A DNA stretch of 27,744 bases from Bacteroidales bacterium (GCA_004551865.1 SFPR01000020.1:1-27744), one strand, 5' to 3'; numbered from the stretch's first letter, positions 17,678 through 24,935 are shown. The notes: generated by a model not told the origin, from the sequence alone. Translations and numbers: made by a program.

Positions 17678-17693
17678 ATTTTGGTTTTATCTT

Positions 17694-17702
17694 TACCTTT
17701 GC
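17694..17702 (+). promoter_or_regulatory. -7 element TACCTTTGC of the DegT gene
   Basis: TACCTTTGC followed by AGAC lies 29 bp before the ATG at 17732. There is no TTTG at the normal -33 position; the repeat unit at 17665-17677 occupies it. Confidence 0.6.
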
Positions 17703-17731
17703 AGACGCTATTTTCAAAATGTAATTATGAT

Positions 17732-18862
17732 ATGAAGAAAATTCAAATGGTGGATTTGCATTCGCAATACGAGAAAATAAAGACTGAAATTGACGATGCC
17801 ATACATAGTGTCATCGAATCCACATCTTTTATCAAAGGACCTGCAGTCGGTCAGTTTGCAAGCGAGCTTTCTTCTTTCCTCGGGGTTAAACACGTCATTC
17901 CCTGCGGCAATGGAACTGATGCTTTGCAGATTGCTTTGATGGCATTAGGATTAAAGCCAAGCGATGAGATAATTTGCCCTGATTTTACCTTCATTGCCTC
18001 TGCCGAGGTGATAGGTTTGTTGGGTTATCGTCCCGTATTGGTCGATGTGGACTATGATTCGTTTAACGTTACTGCCAAAAACATAGAGCAAGCTATCTCG
18101 GTAAAAACAAAAGCTATCATTCCGGTGCATTTGTTTGGTCAGTCAGCACCAATGGAAGCTGTCATGGCAATAGCAAAGAAGTATGATTTGTATGTGATTG
18201 AGGATACTGCTCAGGCTTTGGGGGCAGATTACATTTTTGAAGACGGAAGCAGAAAGAAAGTCGGCACAATCGGCACAATAGGTTGTACGTCTTTCTTCCC
18301 TTCAAAGAACCTTGGCTGTTATGGAGACGGAGGAGCAATTTTCACAGACGACGATAAGTTGGCAGAAAAGATGACTATGATAGCCAATCACGGCTCAAAA
18401 CAACGCTATCACCACGATGTGTTGGGAGTAAACTCGCGATTGGACAGCATTCAGGCTGCAATATTGTCGGTAAAGCTCAAATACTTGGAGCAGTACGAAC
18501 AGGCAAGATATTCTGCCGCACAAAAATATACCGAAGCTCTCAAAGACATAGAAGGGCTTGTCGTTCCAAAAGAGCAATCCTTCTCCACACACGTCTATCA
18601 TCAATATACACTGAAGGTAAAAGACGCAAAACGAGACCAACTCAAAGCATTCTTGGAAGAAAACAACATTCCTGCAATGATTTACTACCCTGTGCCGCTT
18701 CACAAGCAGAAGGCATTCTTGCCGATTGCCCGACAGGGAGGAGATTTGTCCGTTTCGGAAACCCTTTCCGAGCAAGTGCTTTCCCTTCCTATGCACACAG
18801 AGCTTGACAACGAGCAACAACAATACATCATCGGCAAAGTGAGAGAATTTTTCAACAGATAA
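17732..18862 (+). CDS. DegT/DnrJ/EryC1/StrS-family PLP-dependent sugar aminotransferase
   Basis: These enzymes transfer an amino group from glutamate to a keto sugar nucleotide for surface polysaccharide synthesis. The ATG at 17732 gives 376 residues; an upstream extension to 17681 would run through the promoter. Visible motifs are MVDLHSQYEKI at the start, the PLP phosphate-binding CGNGTDALQIAL, the aspartate in YVIEDTAQALGA that contacts the pyridine nitrogen, and the Schiff-base lysine K192 in FFPSKNLGCYGDGG. The C-terminus has the usual YYPVPLHKQKAF. galE follows 12 bp downstream on the same strand, which fits a small sugar-nucleotide operon. The substrate cannot be told from the sequence alone. 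Confidence 0.92.
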   Translation: MKKIQMVDLHSQYEKIKTEIDDAIHSVIESTSFIKGPAVGQFASELSSFLGVKHVIPCGNGTDALQIALMALGLKPSDEIICPDFTFIASAEVIGLLGYRPVLVDVDYDSFNVTAKNIEQAISVKTKAIIPVHLFGQSAPMEAVMAIAKKYDLYVIEDTAQALGADYIFEDGSRKKVGTIGTIGCTSFFPSKNLGCYGDGGAIFTDDDKLAEKMTMIANHGSKQRYHHDVLGVNSRLDSIQAAILSVKLKYLEQYEQARYSAAQKYTEALKDIEGLVVPKEQSFSTHVYHQYTLKVKDAKRDQLKAFLEENNIPAMIYYPVPLHKQKAFLPIARQGGDLSVSETLSEQVLSLPMHTELDNEQQQYIIGKVREFFNR

Positions 18863-18874
18863 ATACATTATTAT

Positions 18875-19900
18875 ATGAGAACGATATTAGTAACAGGCGG
18901 AGCAGGATACATAGGCAGCCATACGGTGGTTGAACTTCAAAATCAAAATTACAATGTCGTCATTGCAGACAATCTTTCCAACTCAAACGAGAAAGTGATT
19001 GATGCAATCTGTCAGATAACAGGCAAAAAGCCTGAGTTTATCAAAGCAGATTTGTCTGACCAAAGCGATTGTAAAAAGGTTTTTGATGCTTTCCCGCAAA
19101 TTGAGGCGGTAATTAACTTCGCAGCATACAAGGCTGTGGGAGAAAGTTGCGAGAAACCATTGGATTATTACAAGAACAACTTGGGAATACTCCTCAATGT
19201 GTTGCAACAGATGAAAGAAAGAGGCATCAAATACTTCGTTCAATCGTCTTCATGCACCGTCTATGGAGAGCCGGAAGTGCTTCCGGTGAGAGAAAGCAGC
19301 CCTATTCAGCAGGCAACTTCCCCATACGGCAACACAAAGCAAATGGCAGAAGACATACTTCGCTTTACCGCAATGGCAAAACAGGTGAAGGCAATAGCAC
19401 TTCGCTACTTCAATCCGGTGGGCGCTCACGAGAGTGCCTTGATAGGAGAACTGCCAAACGGAGTTCCTAACAATCTCATGCCTTTTATCACACAAACGGC
19501 GGCAGGAATAAGGAAACAACTTACCGTTTTCGGCAACGACTATCCCACACCGGACGGAACTTGCATCAGAGACTTTATTCACGTTGTCGATTTGGCAAAA
19601 GCTCATGTGGTTGCAATCAATCGCTTCTTTGAAAACAAGAATAAGGCCGACTTTGAGTACTTTAACATTGGAACGGGAAGAGGATATAGTGTGTTGGAAT
19701 TGATAAACAGTTTTGAAAAAACAACAGGCGTCAAGTTGAATTACGCAATAGGCGAACGCCGTCAGGGAGATATTACCCAAATATGGGCAGATACCACCGT
19801 TTCGGAGCAAGAACTCGGTTGGAAGGCTGAAATGGACATAGACCAAATGACACTTTCGGCATGGAAGTGGCAACAACACCTTGACAAAACGCCGTTTTAA
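18875..19900 (+). CDS. galE: UDP-glucose 4-epimerase GalE
   Basis: GalE interconverts UDP-glucose and UDP-galactose (and often the N-acetyl forms) using bound NAD. The 341 residues are the full family length. The Rossmann motif is GGAGYIG (8-14), the DNLSNS loop follows, and the catalytic pair is in YGNTK (Y151, K155) with SSSCTVYG before it. The substrate region includes ALRYFNPVGAH and the late GERRQGD. It lies 12 bp after the DegT-family gene and is probably co-transcribed. The last three codons and the stop (ACG CCG TTT TAA) are written by the first unit of the downstream repeat array, so the C-terminal TPF is repeat-derived. Confidence 0.96.
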   Translation: MRTILVTGGAGYIGSHTVVELQNQNYNVVIADNLSNSNEKVIDAICQITGKKPEFIKADLSDQSDCKKVFDAFPQIEAVINFAAYKAVGESCEKPLDYYKNNLGILLNVLQQMKERGIKYFVQSSSCTVYGEPEVLPVRESSPIQQATSPYGNTKQMAEDILRFTAMAKQVKAIALRYFNPVGAHESALIGELPNGVPNNLMPFITQTAAGIRKQLTVFGNDYPTPDGTCIRDFIHVVDLAKAHVVAINRFFENKNKADFEYFNIGTGRGYSVLELINSFEKTTGVKLNYAIGERRQGDITQIWADTTVSEQELGWKAEMDIDQMTLSAWKWQQHLDKTPF

Positions 19901-19961
19901 TCAAATAAAACGCCGATTTATTCTGACAAAACGCCGTTTCATTTGAGCGAAACGGCGTTTT
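19886..19961. repeat. Array A: four 13-bp near-palindromes at exact 21-bp spacing
   Basis: Units start at 19886 (AAAACGCCGTTTT), 19907 (AAAACGCCGATTT), 19928 (AAAACGCCGTTTC) and 19949 (GAAACGGCGTTTT). The three steps are each 21 bp: 13 bp of unit plus an 8-bp spacer whose sequence is not conserved. The first three share one orientation (central C) and the last is reversed (central G). It fills the gap between convergent galE and the CPBP gene, and its first unit overlaps the galE stop. Confidence 0.93.
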
Positions 19962-19963
19962 GT
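19926..19963. terminator. Bidirectional terminator hairpin formed by repeat units 3 and 4 of array A
   Basis: 19926-19940 pairs perfectly with 19949-19963 around the 8-nt loop ATTTGAGC, a 15-bp stem with the core AACGCCGTTTC. A T-rich run (TTTTGTTTTTGTC) follows on the plus strand and A-rich sequence precedes it, so it can work for both galE and the convergent CPBP gene. Confidence 0.82.
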
Positions 19964-19968
19964 TTTTG

Positions 19969-20826
19969 TCAATCGCAATTTACTGATTTTCTGTTGATAA
20001 TATATGCTCTCAGAATGAAGAGAACAAGGATTGCAATGCTCAGTGCAATCAACCAAACTTCCTGAGAGTAAACCTCGCTCTCTGCTTGAGCAATGTAATT
20101 GCTGTTGTAGAGAAAATAAAACAGGCAGCTGACAAAATTATTCACAAAGTGGTAGAGAATGCCTGACCAAATGCTTCCCGTAAGTGCAAACAAAGCTCCC
20201 ATTATGCACGACATCACAAAGCGTGGAACAAAGGAAAAAATCTCGAAATGTATGAAAGAAAAAATTGCAGAGCTGATAACGATTGCCCAAAATGTGCTTT
20301 TGAGCCATGTTTTCAGCAATCTCTGCAAAGCACCTCTGAAAAAAAACTCCTCCACAACCGCAGGTATCACAGCCATTACAAAAGTTACCGCAACAAATCC
20401 CCATACTCCGCCAAGTGAAAAGAGCCTCTCGACCGTCAGAGAGGAGGTTTCCTGCATTTGTCGCCATATTTCTTCGCCCCGAAAGTGAATTTGTCCGTTC
20501 AAAATGTTGAGATAATCAATCAAAGGAATGAGACAAATAGGCAAAACAGCAGCCCAAACGAACAATCGTTTGTCTTTCGGAAGTGAAAGAGCAAAACGAA
20601 AATCTCTGTCGAAGACCCAAAAGTAAACAAGGGCAGAAAGCCCGAAGGTAACAAGCGAACAAATTCCCTGCACTAACAATCCTCCTGCCGGAGTGTTGTT
20701 AAAATTGGGGAAAAGCAAGATGAACGCCGCAGAAATGATAGTTGCCGACACGAAACCGCTCAACAAAAGAGCTGTGAGCAACATTAACTTAGGGAAAGGC
20801 TTGATATGCTCGCTCAATAACTTCAT
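19969..20826 (-). CDS. CPBP-family intramembrane metalloprotease (CAAX protease/Abi)
   Basis: This 285-residue polytopic membrane protein has about eight hydrophobic segments and the full active-site set of the CPBP (Rce1-like) family: E159-E160 and R164 in VVEEFFFRG, H193 in FSFIHFEIFSF, and H226 in LYHFVNN. Family members cleave membrane or prenylated proteins in eukaryotes; bacterial ones have roles in bacteriocin immunity and envelope processes, with mostly unknown substrates. The gene begins 8 bp after the cdd stop, at the end of the glnS transcription unit, and terminates at the array A hairpin. Confidence 0.9.
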   Translation of the reverse strand: MKLLSEHIKPFPKLMLLTALLLSGFVSATIISAAFILLFPNFNNTPAGGLLVQGICSLVTFGLSALVYFWVFDRDFRFALSLPKDKRLFVWAAVLPICLIPLIDYLNILNGQIHFRGEEIWRQMQETSSLTVERLFSLGGVWGFVAVTFVMAVIPAVVEEFFFRGALQRLLKTWLKSTFWAIVISSAIFSFIHFEIFSFVPRFVMSCIMGALFALTGSIWSGILYHFVNNFVSCLFYFLYNSNYIAQAESEVYSQEVWLIALSIAILVLFILRAYIINRKSVNCD

Positions 20827-20834
20827 TTCAAAAA

Positions 20835-21299
20835 TCAGAAATCAAATTCAAATGGAAGCAAATCGGAAACTTTGTCAAACTTTATGAAGCCTCCGTCTTT
20901 CAAACCCACGATAACAGACAGCTTGTTGCCATATCGTTTTTCGGTTTCGCTCATCACCTGTCGGCAAGCACCGCAAGGATATGCAGAAGCGTCTTTGCCT
21001 TGGTTTGTTTTGGCAACAACAGCCAATGAAACTGCGGAAGCGTCTTTCATTCCGGCAGCAAACAAAGCCGTTCTCTCGGCACAAAGTCCCGAAGGGTAGG
21101 CTGAGTTCTCTTGATTAGTACCTTGAACTATCGTTCCGTCCGAAAGCCTGACTGCTGCACCAACCTTGAAACACGAATAAGGAGAGTAAGACTTGGAAAG
21201 AGCGTTGTATGCCGCTTTTACCAAGTCTTGCTCATCTTTGTTCAACTCATCTATGCTTTCAAACCTCAGATAAGTTGTCTTGAAACTCTCTTGTGTCAT
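20835..21299 (-). CDS. cdd: Cytidine deaminase
   Basis: Cdd deaminates cytidine and deoxycytidine to the uridine forms in pyrimidine salvage. The 154-residue sequence has the zinc site HAE-type variant C73-A-E75 (SGLCAERTALF) and P-C-G-A-C (C109, C112), as in homotetrameric Cdd enzymes. The substrate-binding SYSPYSCFKVGAA and GTNQENSAYP stretches are present too. There is an N-terminal extension of about 20 residues before the core. It lies in a minus-strand unit after a small barrel gene (12 bp gap) and before the CPBP gene (8 bp gap). Confidence 0.95.
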   Translation of the reverse strand: MTQESFKTTYLRFESIDELNKDEQDLVKAAYNALSKSYSPYSCFKVGAAVRLSDGTIVQGTNQENSAYPSGLCAERTALFAAGMKDASAVSLAVVAKTNQGKDASAYPCGACRQVMSETEKRYGNKLSVIVGLKDGGFIKFDKVSDLLPFEFDF

Positions 21300-21302
21300 G
21301 GC

Positions 21303-21315
21303 AAAACGCCCTTAG
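21303..21315. repeat. Degenerate repeat unit at the barrel/cdd boundary
   Basis: AAAACGCCCTTAG matches the AAAACGCCGTTTT unit at its first eight positions and two more. It overlaps the barrel gene's stop and lies just upstream of the cdd start. With 10 of 13 matches, chance similarity is possible. Confidence 0.3.
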
Positions 21316-21941
21316 TCGATGATAAAAGTATAGTTGAAGGCAACGTTTGCCGAATATTGTGTTTCCAATCGCCATGCACCAAAGCAATAAGGCAGAGAAA
21401 ATTCAATACCAAAGCCATGGCGGTGATTGGTGCTTACAAGCAATCCGACCTTTGGCACAATCGTTGCACGCCAACCGCTTTGCCCTTCAAAATCTTGCAG
21501 ATAGTATTGGTCGATACTTGCTTGCGAGCTGAGGCTGTAGTCATATCTTCCCCACACTGCCCCAATGCCTATTCCGACAAAGGGTTTGAATACTTCGTTG
21601 TAAAGATAGTAGTTGGCAGTAAGAAGAATTGGTACTTGATGTGCAGCCCAATTATATTTGGCAGGAAGATATGAGAGCTTGAAAGACTGAGGTACGCAAT
21701 AGTTATAACCGATTGTTACCCCCAAGCCGAGCTTTGTTTCTTCCAACTGCATTTCAAAGGCAAGATCTGCCCCATATACATAGGTATAGTTCTTGTTAAA
21801 ATCGCCCAAAGCCATACCTGCGGTCGGTCTTACGCTCAAAAAGATGTCGTAAGGCTCACCATTTGACAATCTGTGCCTCTGTTGTGCAAATATATTGCTG
21901 CAACACAAAGCCATTACGAGTATTAAAAATATTTTTTTCAT
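21312..21941 (-). CDS. Small predicted outer-membrane beta-barrel protein
   Basis: The open frame runs up to 22106, but the part above 21941 overlaps glnS; the ATG at 21941 begins a signal peptide (MKKIFLILVMALCCSNIFAQ) and leaves a 20-bp gap to the glnS stop. The 209-residue protein has repeated strand-like segments (AGMALGDFNKNYTYVYGADL, LGLGVTIGYNY, FKPFVGIGIGAVWGRYDY) and ends in VAFNYTFIID, an aromatic last strand typical of OMP-b-brl type barrels. No specific family can be named. It is likely co-transcribed with glnS and cdd, without evident functional connection. Confidence 0.78.
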   Translation of the reverse strand: MKKIFLILVMALCCSNIFAQQRHRLSNGEPYDIFLSVRPTAGMALGDFNKNYTYVYGADLAFEMQLEETKLGLGVTIGYNYCVPQSFKLSYLPAKYNWAAHQVPILLTANYYLYNEVFKPFVGIGIGAVWGRYDYSLSSQASIDQYYLQDFEGQSGWRATIVPKVGLLVSTNHRHGFGIEFSLPYCFGAWRLETQYSANVAFNYTFIID

Positions 21942-21960
21942 AAATCCTTGGTTTGATTGC

Positions 21961-23637
21961 TTACTTTTTGTTCCACGAATCTTTAAGTGTGCAGGCTCTG
22001 TTGAAGACAAGATGTTCCGAAGTGCTGTCGTAGTCTGTCGAAAAGTAGCCCAAGCGTTCAAATTGGTACTTGTCCAAAGGTTTTGTTGTAGAAAGGAATT
22101 TCTCAACCTTACAATTTTGCAACACTTTCAAAGAATCGGGGTTGAGATTTTCCAAAAAGCTGTGTCCTTCTTCGACTTTATCGGGACTTTCGCTTTGGAA
22201 CAGACGCTCAAACAGCCTTACCTCCGCATTGCAGTGGTTGTTTGCATCGACCCAGTGGATAGTTCCTTTGATCTTTCTGCCGTCGGGGGCGTTTCCTCCG
22301 CGAGATTGTTCATCGTATGTGCAGTGAACGGCTGTTATGTTGCCCTCAGGGTCTTTATCGACGCCTGTGCAGCGAACTATGTAGGCGTATCTCAGTCTCA
22401 CTTCTTGTCCCGGGGTCATGCGGAAGTACTTTTTTGGAGGATTTTCCATGAAGTCGTCTCTCTCGATGTAAAGAGTTTTTGAAAAACTAACCTCTCTTGT
22501 GCCGGCAGATTCGTCTTCCGGATTGTTGATTGCCGAAAGTAGTTCGGTTTTCCCTTCGGGATAGTTGTCGATTATCAGCTTTACGGGATTCAAAACAGCC
22601 ATTACTCTTTGCGAACGCTTGTTAAGGTCGTCCCTCAAGGCGTTTTCCAATCTTGCATAGTCAATCACATTGTCTCTTTTGGCAACTCCTATGTCTTCAC
22701 AGAAGTTTCGTATGCTTTCGGGGGTGTATCCTCTTCGTCTAAGACCGCAAATTGTCGGCATTCTCGGATCGTCCCAGCCGCTAACGTAGTTTTCTTTTAC
22801 CAACTGCAAGAGTTTGCGTTTGCTCATTACCGTATAGTTGAGGTTAAGTCTCGCAAACTCGTATTGATGTGAAGGAAAGATGCCGAGTTGTTCGATAAAC
22901 CAATCGTACAGCGGTCGGTGAATGTCAAATTCCAAAGTACAAATCGAGTGGGTTATGTTCTCAATCGAGTCGCTCTCGCCATGAGCATAGTCATACATCG
23001 GATAGATTGACCATTTGTCTCCCGTGCGGTGGTGAGAGGTGTGAATAATTCGATACATTATCGGATCTCTCATGTGCATATTGGGGTGAGCCATATCAAT
23101 CTTCGCTCTGAGGGTCTTACTTCCGTCGGGAAATTCTCCTTTTCTCATTCTCTCGAACAAATCCAAGTTCTCCTCCACACTTCTGTTGCGATATGGGCTG
23201 TCTTTTCCGGGAGTCTGTACTGTGCCTCGGTTTTCTCTCATTTGTTCAAGGCTTTGGTCATCGACGTATGCCAAGCCTTTTTTTATCAATTCCACAGCCC
23301 ATTGATATAGTTGTTCAAAATAGTCTGACGCATAGTGTTCTTCTGCCCACTGAAAGCCTAACCATTTGATGTCTTCTTTGATTGAATCTACATATTCGGT
23401 GTCTTCCTTTACAGGATTGGTGTCGTCAAATCTCAAATTGGTCTTTCCGCCATATTTTTTTGCAACTCCGAAGTTCAAACAGATGCTTTTTGCGTGTCCT
23501 ATGTGCAAATATCCGTTTGGTTCGGGAGGAAAACGTGTTATGATGCTCTTGTGTTTTCCGCTTTTCAAATCATTGGTAATTATCTCTTCAATGAAGTTTA
23601 AGTTTGTCTTCTCTGTGCTTTCTTCTTTCGCTTCCAT
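21961..23637 (-). CDS. glnS: Glutaminyl-tRNA synthetase
   Basis: GlnRS charges tRNA-Gln directly. The ATG at 23637 (MEAKEESTEKTNLNFIEEI) gives 558 residues, the normal size; the longer frame to 23910 would cross the promoter and the divergent DUF3109 gene. The class I motifs are complete: FPPEPNGYLHIGHAKS carries HIGH, and YTVMSKRKLLQLV carries the MSK form of KMSKS. The bipartite anticodon-binding beta-barrel follows, with typical stretches such as FRMTPGQEVRLRYAYIV. Presence of GlnRS means this organism need not depend on the GatCAB route for Gln-tRNA. It heads a minus-strand unit with the barrel gene, cdd and the CPBP gene. Confidence 0.97.
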   Translation of the reverse strand: MEAKEESTEKTNLNFIEEIITNDLKSGKHKSIITRFPPEPNGYLHIGHAKSICLNFGVAKKYGGKTNLRFDDTNPVKEDTEYVDSIKEDIKWLGFQWAEEHYASDYFEQLYQWAVELIKKGLAYVDDQSLEQMRENRGTVQTPGKDSPYRNRSVEENLDLFERMRKGEFPDGSKTLRAKIDMAHPNMHMRDPIMYRIIHTSHHRTGDKWSIYPMYDYAHGESDSIENITHSICTLEFDIHRPLYDWFIEQLGIFPSHQYEFARLNLNYTVMSKRKLLQLVKENYVSGWDDPRMPTICGLRRRGYTPESIRNFCEDIGVAKRDNVIDYARLENALRDDLNKRSQRVMAVLNPVKLIIDNYPEGKTELLSAINNPEDESAGTREVSFSKTLYIERDDFMENPPKKYFRMTPGQEVRLRYAYIVRCTGVDKDPEGNITAVHCTYDEQSRGGNAPDGRKIKGTIHWVDANNHCNAEVRLFERLFQSESPDKVEEGHSFLENLNPDSLKVLQNCKVEKFLSTTKPLDKYQFERLGYFSTDYDSTSEHLVFNRACTLKDSWNKK

Positions 23638-23671
23638 GCTTGCAAATTTTGTCGTTTGGTAAAATAATTGT

Positions 23672-23680
23672 GCAAAAATA
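23672..23680 (-). promoter_or_regulatory. -7 element TATTTTTGC of the glnS promoter
   Basis: The minus strand reads TATTTTTGCAC, matching TAnnTTTG, 34 bp before the glnS ATG. It is only 22 bp from the -7 element of the divergent DUF3109 gene. No clean -33 TTTG is seen. Confidence 0.6.
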
Positions 23681-23702
23681 CGAAAATCATCGCTTATTTC
23701 CT

Positions 23703-23711
23703 TACTTTTGC
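23703..23711 (+). promoter_or_regulatory. -7 element TACTTTTGC of the DUF3109 gene
   Basis: TACTTTTGC followed by AGC lies 19 bp before the ATG at 23731, leaving a very short leader that contains the purine-rich AAGAGAGAGT. Its -33 region coincides with the glnS -7 element on the other strand. Confidence 0.6.
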
Positions 23712-23730
23712 AGCAAAAAAAAGAGAGAGT

Positions 23731-24291
23731 ATGTTGTTGGTTGGAGAAAGTATAGTGAGTGAAGAGGTCAAAAATGTGAGCTTTTGTTGCGATTTGACAA
23801 AGTGTAAGGGCTGTTGTTGCGTCGAAGGAGATGCAGGCGCTCCGCTTTTGGAAAGCGAGATTGAGATTATAGAAAAATTGATGCCCTATATAGAGCCGTT
23901 TATGGAGCAAAAGGCGGTAAAGGCTGTCGAAAATGGTTTTTGGGAAAGGGATATCGAAGGAGAATTATGCACAAAAATAATGGACGGAAAGGAATGTGTT
24001 TTCGTCAAGTTTGAAAACGGAACGGCTCTTTGTGCAATCGAGGCGGCATATCGTCAGGGTAAAATTGATTTTCCAAAACCCGTTTCTTGTCATCTTTATC
24101 CCATAAGAGTGAAAGACTATGGGGAATTTACCGCTGTCAATTATCATGAATGGGATATTTGCAAAGATGCTCTCAAAAGTTCGAACGCAGAGCCTCTTTA
24201 CAAACTTTTGAAAGAGCCTTTGATAAGACGTTTTTCCAAAGAGTGGTATGAGTGTCTTGTGAACGAGATTGAGAGTGAGAACTCTCTGTAA
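23731..24291 (+). CDS. DUF3109 family cysteine-rich protein
   Basis: The ATG at 23731 follows a purine-rich AAAGAGAGAGT and gives 186 residues. The N-terminus holds a tight cysteine cluster (C19, C20, C25, C28, C29, C30 in FCCDLTKCKGCCCVEGDAG), followed further on by LCAIE, PVSCHLYPIR and WDICKDA. This is the Bacteroidota DUF3109 family, distantly like the YkgJ/UPF0153 cysteine-rich proteins thought to bind zinc or an iron-sulfur cluster. The function is not known. It is divergent from glnS and convergent with two small secreted-protein genes; array B lies downstream. Confidence 0.88.
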   Translation: MLLVGESIVSEEVKNVSFCCDLTKCKGCCCVEGDAGAPLLESEIEIIEKLMPYIEPFMEQKAVKAVENGFWERDIEGELCTKIMDGKECVFVKFENGTALCAIEAAYRQGKIDFPKPVSCHLYPIRVKDYGEFTAVNYHEWDICKDALKSSNAEPLYKLLKEPLIRRFSKEWYECLVNEIESENSL

Positions 24292-24343
24292 TATTTTGTT
24301 GGTTTTTAAGGTGCGTTTTAGCAAAAGTTTGTCTTGAAAAAAT

Positions 24344-24419
24344 AAAACGGCGATTTGTTGTCGTAAAACGCCGTTTTGTCGAAATAAAACGCCGTTTTAT
24401 TTTTGCGAAACGGCGTTTT
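24344..24419. repeat. Array B: four 13-bp near-palindromes at exact 21-bp spacing
   Basis: Units start at 24344 (AAAACGGCGATTT), 24365 (AAAACGCCGTTTT), 24386 (AAAACGCCGTTTT) and 24407 (GAAACGGCGTTTT), with steps of 21, 21 and 21 bp. The 8-bp spacers differ from one another and from those of array A, apart from AT-richness. A further inverted repeat, CAAATC-AAA-GATTTG, starts at 24428, again exactly 21 bp on. The array occupies the 198-bp convergent gap between the DUF3109 gene and the first small secreted gene; nothing else is seen in that gap. Confidence 0.93.
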
Positions 24420-24423
24420 ATTT
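24382..24423. terminator. Bidirectional terminator hairpin formed by units 3 and 4 of array B
   Basis: 24382-24398 can pair with 24407-24423 around the loop ATTTTTGC, a stem of 17 bp with one G-T wobble next to the loop. T-rich sequence (TTTTATTTTTGTC) closes it on the plus strand and A-rich sequence on the other side, suited to ending both convergent transcripts. Confidence 0.82.
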
Positions 24424-24489
24424 TTGTCAAATCAAAGATTTGATTTTCAGTTGCTTGATGTTGATTTGTTGTTTTGGTTTGCCGCTTGA

Positions 24490-24924
24490 TTATCTTATTT
24501 CGTTGGCAAGCTGCAACAAGTATTCCATTTGGTAATATATGGCATTCATGTCGCTTTCGCTCTTTGCAGGAAGGTAAGTTCGGTTGTACTCTCCGTAAAA
24601 GTTCTCGTTTTTGCCCACAATACCCTTTTCGGTTATGCAATTCACCCCGTCAATGCAGTTAATCCACACTTTGTAACCGCTGTTGGTGATTTCCTTTGAG
24701 ACGGTTGTTTGAATTAAATCAACACTCAGCGAGGTTTGAGAATTATTCTTTCCGCTCCACAGATAGGAAAGAAATCCCGAACCATCAATTGTAAATTCTT
24801 TATAAACGTTTCCTTCGATGCTTGTGCCGATTATTTCACAAGCCTCCTCAATTCTTTGTGCCATGGTGTTGTCTGCAACAAATCCGGCAAAGACAAGGCA
24901 CAATACTGAAATATATCTTCTCAT
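24490..24924 (-). CDS. Small secreted protein, family not recognised
   Basis: The 144-residue frame begins with a signal peptide (MRRYISVLCLVFAGFVADNTMAQ, cleavage after MA). The mature part has IIGTSIEGNVYKEFTIDGSG, two further cysteines in INCIDGVNCITEKG that could form a disulfide, and a helical end (MNAIYYQMEYLLQLANEIR). I recognise no domain. It lies 11 bp after the neighbouring secreted-protein gene on the same strand, so the two probably form a small operon for periplasmic or surface proteins. Confidence 0.7.
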   Translation of the reverse strand: MRRYISVLCLVFAGFVADNTMAQRIEEACEIIGTSIEGNVYKEFTIDGSGFLSYLWSGKNNSQTSLSVDLIQTTVSKEITNSGYKVWINCIDGVNCITEKGIVGKNENFYGEYNRTYLPAKSESDMNAIYYQMEYLLQLANEIR

Positions 24925-24935
24925 GTTTGTTGGTA

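Larger units (their letters stand above)
17505..17731. other. Divergent intergenic region between nrdJ and the DegT gene
   Basis: The 227 bp hold the promoters of two divergent genes. On the plus strand there is one exact repeat unit and a -7 element (listed separately). On the minus strand I cannot place a clean TAnnTTTG for nrdJ; the closest are CGTCTTTGC and TATTTTG in the 70 bp upstream of its start. No RNA gene or cobalamin riboswitch is recognisable, and the leader seems too short for one. Confidence 0.5.

Noticed and set aside
23638..23910. Upstream extension of the glnS frame
   Set aside because: It crosses both divergent promoters and overlaps the DUF3109 coding sequence; the ATG at 23637 gives the family-typical N-terminus.
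24344..24419. Regular repeat-spacer pattern resembling a tiny CRISPR array
   Set aside because: Units are 13 bp with 8-bp spacers, far below CRISPR sizes, the units flip orientation, and there are no cas genes.
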